Assembly (NCBI GenBank): GCA_021732445.1
Contig: JAKFUZ010000009.1
Span: 1 to 64,000, forward strand
Length of the DNA stretch: 64,000 nucleotides
DNA from: Sphingomonas sp.
GTDB taxonomy: Bacteria; Pseudomonadota; Alphaproteobacteria; Sphingomonadales; Sphingomonadaceae
Direction: 5' to 3'
Under the pieces are notes generated by a model, which searched no databases, was not told the origin of the DNA, and saw nothing but the letters and a program-made list of their open reading frames with translations. Made by a program: the position numbers and the translations under genes. Below, in pieces: positions 44,453 to 51,607 of the stretch (within the stretch, counting starts at the first letter, position 1; each line of letters opens with the position of its first letter).

Positions 44453-45109
44453 CTATTCTGCCGCAACGAGTTTTGATGCGGAGTTGTGCGCGTATGTGTC
44501 CCAGGTTGGTTGATAATCACTGTCGGCCTGATTTCCCCATACGTCCCAACCTTTGCGGGCTCCGCGTGAGAATAGTTCGAGATATGGTCCGGGGCTGCAT
44601 GACTCAATCAGATCATACTGCTCGTCCGGTTTGCGACTATGCTCGCGCTTGCGGGTGCCGAGATAATTTACTTGCGTTCTTCCAGCCTGCAAGGTGCGCG
44701 CATTTTTCCCGCGCACGCCAAAAAGAAGAAGCTCTGTCACGTTACGAAAATAAAAGCCCACGCCGCGTCCGTCCGAGCCGCCATCTTTACGTAGCTTATG
44801 CCAGACTAGATTTGATTTATAACTGAAGCCCCAGGCGTTCATTATACTCAGCCCTTCAGGCAACAGGGCGTTAGGAACCCATAAATACAGATGAGACGTT
44901 TCCGCCGCCAAACCGCTGACCGGGAGCTGCGCCAGTTCATCCATATTCATTGTCGGGTAGCGCGCCAAACGGCGATGTTCCGGCGCGACCTTGCCAGTCC
45001 TATTCTGAAACTGCCAAGGTGGATCGGCAAGAATTGTCTTAAACTTACGTCCAGCGGCAAAGTTATTCAGCTCGGCGGCAGCGAGATTTCCTATTGGCAA
45101 AGCAGGCAC
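44453..45109 (-). CDS. MT-A70-family adenine-N6 DNA methyltransferase
   Basis: 218 aa from a GTG start at 45109. The catalytic motif DPPW is at residues 29-32 and the SAM-binding segment is near VWHKLRKDGG...GFYFRNVTELLLFGVRG. It should methylate adenine in the sequence cut by the neighbouring endonuclease. The start codon and its AAGGA site lie inside the diverged nrdA-tail sequence (45091-45183), overlapping that reading frame by 19 bases. An alternative TTG start follows at 45100. AT-richer than neighbouring genes. Confidence 0.85.
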   Translation of the reverse strand: MPALPIGNLAAAELNNFAAGRKFKTILADPPWQFQNRTGKVAPEHRRLARYPTMNMDELAQLPVSGLAAETSHLYLWVPNALLPEGLSIMNAWGFSYKSNLVWHKLRKDGGSDGRGVGFYFRNVTELLLFGVRGKNARTLQAGRTQVNYLGTRKREHSRKPDEQYDLIESCSPGPYLELFSRGARKGWDVWGNQADSDYQPTWDTYAHNSASKLVAAE

Positions 45110-45183
45110 GCGTCATAATCCTTTTCGACCAATTCGACGTGCTCGAACGCGGCGTGGTTGTGGGTTTCCAAGCCGGCTGCCCG
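45091..45183. repeat. Diverged second copy of the nrdA 3' end
   Basis: Bases 45091-45131 match 46367-46407 (the nrdA stop and last codons) at 35 of 41 positions, and weaker similarity continues to about 45183. In protein the match is 11 of the last 15 residues. The copy is closer to the R-M genes than to nrdA in base composition. Confidence 0.75.
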
Positions 45184-45309
45184 GTCGATCACTACCTCAA
45201 GTAACGGCACGCTGTCGCGCCAATAGCCGCGCCGCAGCGAGACGATGCCGGCCCACAAAAGGCCGGGGCCGGCAAGTATCAGGAAGAGGAGCATGGCAAT
45301 GCTGCTCAC
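45091..45309 (-). CDS. Small membrane protein fused to a NrdA-like C-terminal tail
   Basis: 72 aa from GTG 45309, whose GTGA overlaps the preceding gene stop (or 67 aa from the ATG at 45294). One N-terminal transmembrane helix (AMLLFLILAGPGLLWAGIV) is followed by SLRRGYWRDSVPLLEVV and then a stretch of about 29 residues matching the end of NrdA, finishing EKDYDACLLCQ against EKDYDECLACQ. In NrdA this CxxC tail shuttles reducing power to the active site. Either this is a recombination scar or a genuine fusion. Function unknown. Confidence 0.6.
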   Translation of the reverse strand: MSSIAMLLFLILAGPGLLWAGIVSLRRGYWRDSVPLLEVVIDRAAGLETHNHAAFEHVELVEKDYDACLLCQ

Positions 45310-45518
45310 CGCCCCGCGCCCCAGCTGGCCATGGCAGCGGCAAAGCCTGCCAGGATCACCGCAAACGCCGTCAGCATCGCGCCGGCAATGCGCCTGCCAT
45401 AAACGGCGGGCTCGGTGACGGCAGGCCGGGTGAACACCCAGATCGCCGCGCACGCGAAAAGGCTGGCGACGCTCGCCATCACATGCGGCGGCGTGAACAG
45501 GGTCGCAACCGCGCTCAT
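45306..45518 (-). CDS. Small two-helix membrane protein
   Basis: 70 aa from the ATG at 45518, which overlaps the stop of the upstream gene (ATGA). Two hydrophobic segments (about 12-28 and 45-64) separated by a short polar loop with Arg-Arg. No family recognised. Middle gene of a tightly coupled three-gene operon, so it is judged real despite its size. Confidence 0.6.
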   Translation of the reverse strand: MSAVATLFTPPHVMASVASLFACAAIWVFTRPAVTEPAVYGRRIAGAMLTAFAVILAGFAAAMASWGAGR

Positions 45519-45811
45519 TTGCGCTGCCGATCGACATAGACCGTGCGGCCGCGATTGGCGCCAACGCCGAGGAACACCACGCCGATGAAATAGCCGACAT
45601 TGTACCAAAGCCCGCTATTGGGCACGGCATAGACCGCCCAATCCTGCACGAAGAATGACCCAATTGCAGCGACCGGAAAGATGAATCCGTGCCACAGGCC
45701 AAGCAGAAATCCGGGCGCGCCGGGCTGCACCGTGCCCGCGGCCTGATGGGCGCACGCCGAAAGCGCCAGAGTGAGTGCGGCAAGCGCCAGATGGCGGGCC
45801 GATCGGGTCAT
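45515..45811 (-). CDS. Small lipoprotein with hydrophobic segments
   Basis: 98 aa. Lipobox LSAC gives Cys20. The rest holds two hydrophobic stretches (about 35-52 and 71-84) and a basic C-terminus (GANRGRTVYVDRQRK). The family is not recognised; the W-x-G-F-I-F-P segment looks conserved-protein-like. First gene of the 45811-45091 operon, divergent from the DUF2171 gene at 45883. Confidence 0.65.
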   Translation of the reverse strand: MTRSARHLALAALTLALSACAHQAAGTVQPGAPGFLLGLWHGFIFPVAAIGSFFVQDWAVYAVPNSGLWYNVGYFIGVVFLGVGANRGRTVYVDRQRK

Positions 45812-45882
45812 GCACCGCCTCCTGCATCCGAAACGTCACGCCCGTGTTGTAGCATGGCGCTCCACCCAGAGGAGCATCCAAG

Positions 45883-46296
45883 ATGGTCGACGCATCGCAG
45901 ATCAAGGAACATATGGAAGTCATTGGCGCAGACGGCGTGCATGTCGGCACGGTCGACGGTGTCGAGGGAGGCCGCATCAAGCTGGCCAAGGCGGACAGCA
46001 GCGCAGGCTTTGCCGGTGAAGAACATGAAGGCCATCACCACTTCCTCTCGATGGGGCTGGTTGCCGACATTGAGGGCGAGCAGGTGCGCCTGTCCGCCAA
46101 TGCCGATGTCGCGCTGATGTTTGAGGAAGACGACGACGACGACGACCACAGCGACGACGACGATGCTGGCGAGCACGACGATGACGATGACGACGACGAT
46201 GATGACATGGATGACGACGATGACATGGATGACGACGACGACATGGAGGATGCAGACGATGCACCCGGCCACCATGACGAAGAAGAAAAGGCATAA
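45883..46296 (+). CDS. DUF2171 protein with a poly-aspartate tail
   Basis: 137 aa. Residues 1-80 are a DUF2171/PRC-barrel-like domain (VDASQIKEHMEVIGADGVHVGTVD...GRIKLAK), a family common in soil alphaproteobacteria and linked to stress. From residue 84 the protein becomes almost pure Asp/Glu with interspersed Met and His (DDDDMDDDDD), far more acidic than known members. The tail could bind divalent metal or cationic partners. This is inferred only from composition. Confidence 0.8.
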   Translation: MVDASQIKEHMEVIGADGVHVGTVDGVEGGRIKLAKADSSAGFAGEEHEGHHHFLSMGLVADIEGEQVRLSANADVALMFEEDDDDDDHSDDDDAGEHDDDDDDDDDDMDDDDDMDDDDDMEDADDAPGHHDEEEKA

Positions 46297-46306
46297 ATAA
46301 TTCGTG

Positions 46307-46335
46307 CCGGCCGGGGAGACGTGATCCCCGGCCGG
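46307..46335. terminator. 11-bp perfect hairpin between DUF2171 gene and nrdA
   Basis: CCGGCCGGGGA (46307-46317) pairs perfectly with TCCCCGGCCGG (46325-46335) around a 7-base loop. It lies between the converging DUF2171 and nrdA stops. The T-tract is weak on both sides, so termination may be factor-aided. Confidence 0.75.
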
Positions 46336-46366
46336 ACGCTTTGGCGATTATGGCTCAGTTGCCAGC

Positions 46367-48268
46367 TTATTGGCAAGCCAGGCACTCGTCATAATCTTTT
46401 TCGGCCAGCTCGATAACAGGGGCGATGGCGGTGTTGTCCGCTTCCACGCCGCCGGCAAAGCCCGCCCGCTGGATGCTCTTGCTGCGCAGATAATAAAGCG
46501 ACTTCACGCCCAGCTCCCATGCGCGGAAGTGCAGCATCAGCAAATCCCATTTCTCCACGTCTGCGGGGATGAACAGGTTGAGCGATTGTGACTGGTCGAT
46601 ATAGGGCGTGCGGTCGGCCGCCAGTTCAAGCAGCCAGCGCTGATCGATCTCGAAACTTGTTTTGTAACAATCCTTTTCTTCGGTGCTTAGGAAGTCGAGA
46701 TGCTGCACAGAGCCGCCGCGCTCAAGAATACTGTTCCACACGCTTTCTGAATTTTTTGACTTGGCGTTGAGCAGGTTTTCCAGATGCGGGTTTTTGACCG
46801 ACCAGGAGCCCGACAGCGTTTTGTGCGTGTAGATATTTGCAGGAATAGGCTCGATACAGGCCGACGCCCCGCCACAAATGATGCTGATGGACGCCGTGGG
46901 CGCAATCGCCATCTTGCACGAGAATCGCTCCATCACGCCCTGGTCAGCCGCATCGGGGCAGGCGCCGCGCTCAATGGCAAGCTGCATCGACGCCTCGTCC
47001 ACCTGCGCGCGGATGTGTTTGAAGATCTTGAGGTTCCATTGCTTGGCCATCGCGCCTTCAAACGGCAGGCCACGCGCTTGCAGAAAACTGTGATAGCCCA
47101 TCACGCCCAAGCCCACCGACCGCTCGCGCATGGCCGAATAGGCAGCCCGTGCCATGCCGGGTTCGGCGCGGTCGATATAATCCTGTAGCACATTGTCGAG
47201 GAAGCGCATCACATCCTCGATAAAGCCCTTGTCATCCTTCCACTCGTCCCAGGTTTCGAGGTTGAGCGACGACAGGCAGCACACGGCGGTACGATCGTTG
47301 CCGAGATGGTCGCGGCCGGTTGGCAGCGTGATTTCGGAACACAGGTTGGAGGTTGACACCTTCAGCCCGACATCGCGGTGGTGCCTGGGCATTGCCTTGT
47401 TCACATGGTCGCTGAACACGATGTATGGCTCGCCGGTCGCAAGCCGCGTTTCAACAAGCTTTTGGAACAGCGCGCGCGCATCCACCGTGCCGCGCACCGA
47501 GCCATCCTTGGGGCTTACAAGGTTCCATTCGGCGCCGTCGCGCACGGCCTCCATAAACGCATCGGGAATGAGCACGCCATGGTGCAGGTTGAGCGCCTTG
47601 CGGTTGAAATCGCCAGAAGGCTTGCGGATTTCGAGGAATTCCTCGATTTCGGGGTGGCTTACGTCAATATAGCATGCCGCCGACCCGCGCCGGAGCGAGC
47701 CTTGCGAGATTGCAAGTGTGAGCGAATCCATCACCCGCACGAACGGAATGATGCCGCTCGTCTTGCCGTTCAGCCCCACCGGTTCGCCAATGCCGCGCAC
47801 CGCCCCCCAATAGGTGCCGATGCCCCCCCCGCGCGAGGCGAGCCAGACATTTTCGTTCCAGGTATCGACGATGCCTTCAAGACTGTCGGGCACCGAATTC
47901 AGATAGCAGGAAATCGGCAGGCCGCGCCCGGTGCCGCCGTTGGACAGGACGGGCGTCGCCGGCATGAACCACAGCTTGGAGATGTAATCATAAATGCGCT
48001 GGGCGTGCGCTGCATCATCGGCATAGGCCGAGGCGACCCGCACGAACAAATCCTGAAAGCTCTCGCCGGGCAGCAGATAGCGGTCGTTCAGCGTTTCCTT
48101 GCCAAAATCGGTCAGGTGCGCGTCGCGGCCGTGATCGACCTCGACAGGATAGGGCTGGGGGCGGATCGCCTTGCTGCCCCCCGCCTCGGCCGCCCTTGCC
48201 TGATCGGTCGCCGCGGCAATGCCGGTCGCCGCGGCGGCAAGCGCTGCGGCTTCTGTAACTGTGGCCAT
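46367..48268 (-). CDS. nrdA: Class Ia ribonucleotide reductase alpha subunit
   Basis: 633 aa from the ATG at 48268, preceded by AGGA. The longer frame to 48325 lacks family sequence. Active-site elements are visible: the CYLNSVPDS cysteine, the N-x-C-x-E radical centre in STSNLCSEITLP and the partner Cys in AVCCLSSLNLE. The mobile redox tail ends CLACQ. An obvious ATP-cone is not seen at the N-terminus, and the first 45 residues are an Ala-rich extension. A candidate NrdR box lies 228 bases upstream. Confidence 0.95.
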   Translation of the reverse strand: MATVTEAAALAAAATGIAAATDQARAAEAGGSKAIRPQPYPVEVDHGRDAHLTDFGKETLNDRYLLPGESFQDLFVRVASAYADDAAHAQRIYDYISKLWFMPATPVLSNGGTGRGLPISCYLNSVPDSLEGIVDTWNENVWLASRGGGIGTYWGAVRGIGEPVGLNGKTSGIIPFVRVMDSLTLAISQGSLRRGSAACYIDVSHPEIEEFLEIRKPSGDFNRKALNLHHGVLIPDAFMEAVRDGAEWNLVSPKDGSVRGTVDARALFQKLVETRLATGEPYIVFSDHVNKAMPRHHRDVGLKVSTSNLCSEITLPTGRDHLGNDRTAVCCLSSLNLETWDEWKDDKGFIEDVMRFLDNVLQDYIDRAEPGMARAAYSAMRERSVGLGVMGYHSFLQARGLPFEGAMAKQWNLKIFKHIRAQVDEASMQLAIERGACPDAADQGVMERFSCKMAIAPTASISIICGGASACIEPIPANIYTHKTLSGSWSVKNPHLENLLNAKSKNSESVWNSILERGGSVQHLDFLSTEEKDCYKTSFEIDQRWLLELAADRTPYIDQSQSLNLFIPADVEKWDLLMLHFRAWELGVKSLYYLRSKSIQRAGFAGGVEADNTAIAPVIELAEKDYDECLACQ

Positions 48269-48795
48269 ATTTGCGTCCTGCCCGTCTCTGAAATCCACCG
48301 ACTCTTCCCTCCATCCACGAATCAACCGTTCTTGATCCGTTCGAATCGGGGGCGAACCCCCACGATACCATCTGGGCGGCTCATCGCGGAGAACAAAATG
48401 TGTACCCCGCGCGGCTGATGGGTAAAAGCACCATTATTCCGCGACATACTGCCGACGCCCGGAACACCAGCGCTTGGGCCACCTCCGCGAACCAACCACT
48501 ATAGATTGTGGCCAAACGCCATCGCGCGCAAGACGGTAAATGACAGATTAGCGACTCGGTTCGTCGCTATTTCGACTCGGTTCACAGCATCGCCAAAATG
48601 TTGCGGCGCAGCGACGCGTGGCCTTCCGCGACGTCCAGAAATTGCAAGTCGGGTTGGCCTGAAAATTTTGCCCGGCGCACTTTGGGTAGCAAGGGTGCGG
48701 GCAGGGGTGCCGGCGGGCAGGGGTCGCGCGGGCACACGCGGCGGCGGGCGGCCCCCATAACCCGGCCCGGCCCGGCAGCGTCGCTGCGGCAGCTT
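48269..48795. promoter_or_regulatory. nrdA upstream region
   Basis: 527 bases between the GGDEF-EAL gene stop and nrdA. No gene is supported. It contains the candidate NrdR box at 48496-48511 and a GC-rich palindrome GCAGCG-T-CGCTGC (48775-48787) just after the GGDEF-EAL stop. The AT-richer part at 48440-48600 is the likely promoter zone. Confidence 0.55.
48496..48511 (-). promoter_or_regulatory. Candidate NrdR box upstream of nrdA
   Basis: Read on the nrdA strand, the 16-mer CCACAATCTATAGTGG agrees with the NrdR consensus ACACwATATwTwGTGT at 13 of 16 positions and is nearly palindromic. NrdR represses ribonucleotide reductase genes when dNTPs are plentiful. A second box at the usual helical distance was not found, which lowers confidence. 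Confidence 0.45.
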
Positions 48796-51462
48796 TCAGC
48801 CCGCCTTGCTCAGCCGCACCTGGTCCGCCGGCGACATCAGCCGTTCGAGGTTGAAGTTCTGGGCAAATTCAATGCCTGCCTTGCCATCCTTCGACCAGCG
48901 CACCTTGGCGGGGAACATCTGGCCTTCGATCAGCTCGATCAGCAAGTCCACGTCGGTGACGTTGCGGCCAAATTCGATGCCGTCGATCATGGCGCCGGTT
49001 GACGAGATGTTGCGGATGCGCACCTCGCCGCGCGCGCCGCCCACTTCGAGCATGGCCGAGCGTATCATCGACGAGCGCTGGCTGCGGCTGACCTTGAAGC
49101 CTTGTGGGCGGGCAATGCCGCCATCCTGGCTCAGCGTTTCGAGCAGTTCTTCGAGCCGGGCCGGCTTGCCATAGACAAAGCCCTGGATATGCGAACAGCC
49201 AAGCTCGCGGATGAGCTGGATTTCGTCTTGCGCCTCGACGCCTTCGGCCGTTGTTTCCATCCCAAGCGTTTCGGCAAGCGTGACGATGGCGCGGGTGATC
49301 GCGGTGTTGCGGCTGCCGGGAATCGCCGCGCCGCGGACAAAGCTCTGGTCGATCTTGATCTTGTCGAAAGGCGCATTCTTCAAATAGCCAAGCGACGAAT
49401 AGCCGGTGCCGAAATCGTCAAGCGCCAGCCGCACGCCAAGCCCGTGCAGCGCCTTGAACATCTGGTCGGTTGAGGCAGATTCGTCGAGGAACACGCCTTC
49501 GGTGATTTCCAGCTCCAGCCGCCCCGGCGCAATGCCCGATTTGGCCAGCGCATTGGTGACAAGCACCGGCAGTGCCGGGTTGGCAAATTGGATTGGCGAC
49601 ACATTGACCGCCACGCGAATGTGCCTTGGCCACCGCGCCGCATCAAGGCAGGCCGTGCGCAACACCCATTCGCCAATCGACTCGATCAGGCCGCAATCCT
49701 CTGCCACCGGCACGAAATCGGCCGGCGATATATAGCCTCGCGTCGGGTGCTCCCACCGCAGCAATGCTTCATAGCCGACAATCTTGGCGCTTTTGGTGCA
49801 GACAACCGGCTGATACACAAGGTGGAACTGGTTTTGCACCAGCGCATGGCGCAAGTCATCCTCCAGTTGTTTGCGGTTTTGCGCGCCGTGGAGCAGTTCT
49901 TCGCGATAAAAGCGGTGGATGCCGCGCCCGTCGGCCTTGGCCGCGTACAGCGCAAGATCGGCATTGCGGATGAGGGTCTCCGAATCGGCGCCGTCGGCCG
50001 GGGCAATCGCCACGCCTACCGAACAGCCAATCGTAACCGTTGCGCCATCAATCGCATAAGGGTGGGACAGCGAGGCGATGACGTTTCGGGCAAGGTCTGA
50101 CAGGGTGTCCACGTTGCTCTCGCCGGGGAGCACGACCTGAAATTCGTCGCCGCCCAGCCGGCCGACCAGCCCGGCATCGCCAATGCTGCGCATCAGCCGC
50201 TGCGCCACCTGTTTTAGCAGGGCATCGCCCACCTGGTGGCCAAGCGTGTCATTCACGGCCTTGAACCGGTCAAGATCGAGCAGGAACAGCGCGGTCGGCC
50301 GGTATGGGGCGTTGGGCTGGTTGAGCGACTGGTCAAGCGAGGCGCGCATGCGCGGGCGGTTGGCAAGTCCGGTCAGCCCGTCGAACAGGGCCAGCCGCGT
50401 TATCTCGGCATCAGCCCGGCGCTTTTCCGTAAGATCAGCGCCGCTGCCGATAAACCCTTGAAACCGCCCTGCCGCATCAAGCACCGGCCGTCCGGAAATG
50501 GACCACCAGCGGTCAATCGTTGCAAGCTTGACCGGGCGAACGGTGTAATCGGAAAAGCCCGTGCGCGACGACATGTGGAACCCCAGTGTCCGCTCGGTGC
50601 CCGGTGCCGCACCGTCCATTTGCAAAAGCGCGGTCAGGGGCCGCCCGATTGCCGGCAAATTGGGCTCGCTCAGCGATTCGGCCACCTTGTCGGACAGATA
50701 GATGAGGTGGCCGTTGCTGTCGGTTTGCCAGAACCAGCCGGTGCCCTGCGCTTCAAATTCGTGAACCAGCTTGGCGGCCAGCTTGCCCGTGCCATGGGCG
50801 TTGAAATCGGTATGGGCGTGGTCAAGGTCGAGCATTGCCAGATGCCGGATGGCAACGGCCAGCGCCACCAGGCAGCCAAGGCCGATCTGCGTTGCCGTAC
50901 CAAACCCGCTCAACACCCAGAGCATGACCCACAAGGCGGCAGCAAAGGCCGACAGCGCCGCACGCATCGCATGGAGGACGGTAGCGGTGATTCCGATTGC
51001 ACAGGCAACCGCGACAAACGCGGCGAGCTGCCAGCGGCCCAGCGGCAATGCGCTTGCATCCCACAGCATCAGCATCAGCAGGCCTGCCTGGACCGCGCCA
51101 TAGAACATCGCGAGGTGAATGTGCCGGCGCGGCGGCAAGTCGCGCATGGGCGGCAGCACCAGCACCGCCAGCGCCGCGATACCGGCGCCAACCAGCAGCA
51201 CGCCGGCAAGGGTGGCGCGCAGCCGCAAATCGCCACTGCTCGCGATCCACGCGACATAGCCAAGCGTGGCCGCCGCGCAAAGCTGGACGATCAGGGCAAT
51301 GGGCCAGCCTGCCGCGACTTGCCGGCGCTGGGCCGCAAAATCTACGATATCGTTCAGCGCGGCGCGGCGGCTCAGCCCCAACGCGCCAAGCAACGTGCCG
51401 CGCTGCGTCGCCGCATTGATGCTGATGCCCCGGTTGTCGATCTGTCCCATGCCACCTGTCAT
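48796..51462 (-). CDS. Membrane GGDEF-EAL protein with PAS and C-terminal PilZ domain
   Basis: 888 aa. About six transmembrane segments at roughly 50-200, a PAS-like sensor (about 235-345), a GGDEF domain with intact active site RLGGDEF, an EAL domain with YEALLRWEHP and the DDFGTGYSS metal loop, and a C-terminal PilZ domain with R-S-Q-R and RNISSTGA. It can in principle make, degrade and bind cyclic di-GMP. Which activity dominates cannot be read from sequence. It is transcribed alone, 145 bases from divergent fumA. Confidence 0.9.
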   Translation of the reverse strand: MTGGMGQIDNRGISINAATQRGTLLGALGLSRRAALNDIVDFAAQRRQVAAGWPIALIVQLCAAATLGYVAWIASSGDLRLRATLAGVLLVGAGIAALAVLVLPPMRDLPPRRHIHLAMFYGAVQAGLLMLMLWDASALPLGRWQLAAFVAVACAIGITATVLHAMRAALSAFAAALWVMLWVLSGFGTATQIGLGCLVALAVAIRHLAMLDLDHAHTDFNAHGTGKLAAKLVHEFEAQGTGWFWQTDSNGHLIYLSDKVAESLSEPNLPAIGRPLTALLQMDGAAPGTERTLGFHMSSRTGFSDYTVRPVKLATIDRWWSISGRPVLDAAGRFQGFIGSGADLTEKRRADAEITRLALFDGLTGLANRPRMRASLDQSLNQPNAPYRPTALFLLDLDRFKAVNDTLGHQVGDALLKQVAQRLMRSIGDAGLVGRLGGDEFQVVLPGESNVDTLSDLARNVIASLSHPYAIDGATVTIGCSVGVAIAPADGADSETLIRNADLALYAAKADGRGIHRFYREELLHGAQNRKQLEDDLRHALVQNQFHLVYQPVVCTKSAKIVGYEALLRWEHPTRGYISPADFVPVAEDCGLIESIGEWVLRTACLDAARWPRHIRVAVNVSPIQFANPALPVLVTNALAKSGIAPGRLELEITEGVFLDESASTDQMFKALHGLGVRLALDDFGTGYSSLGYLKNAPFDKIKIDQSFVRGAAIPGSRNTAITRAIVTLAETLGMETTAEGVEAQDEIQLIRELGCSHIQGFVYGKPARLEELLETLSQDGGIARPQGFKVSRSQRSSMIRSAMLEVGGARGEVRIRNISSTGAMIDGIEFGRNVTDVDLLIELIEGQMFPAKVRWSKDGKAGIEFAQNFNLERLMSPADQVRLSKAG

Positions 51463-51607
51463 AGGGTCTGCCGCTTCACATCCGGTAGCTGAACAGGCTT
51501 AACAAGTTGCTGATTGCCCATGGGTGCAGTCAGGCCTTGGCCGGCAGGCGAACCACATTTATGGCAAGCGCTGCACCCAGGAATTTTCGCGCAGGAGCCA
51601 ACCGCAC

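Larger units (their letters stand above)
43860..45183. other. Restriction-modification cassette inserted between nrdB and nrdA
   Basis: The two R-M genes plus the duplicated nrdA 3' end form a block of lower GC content in an otherwise GC-rich region. There is no transposase or integrase. One boundary lies 16 bases before nrdB, and the other coincides with a second copy of the nrdA tail, which suggests entry by recombination at the nrd locus. Confidence 0.65.
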
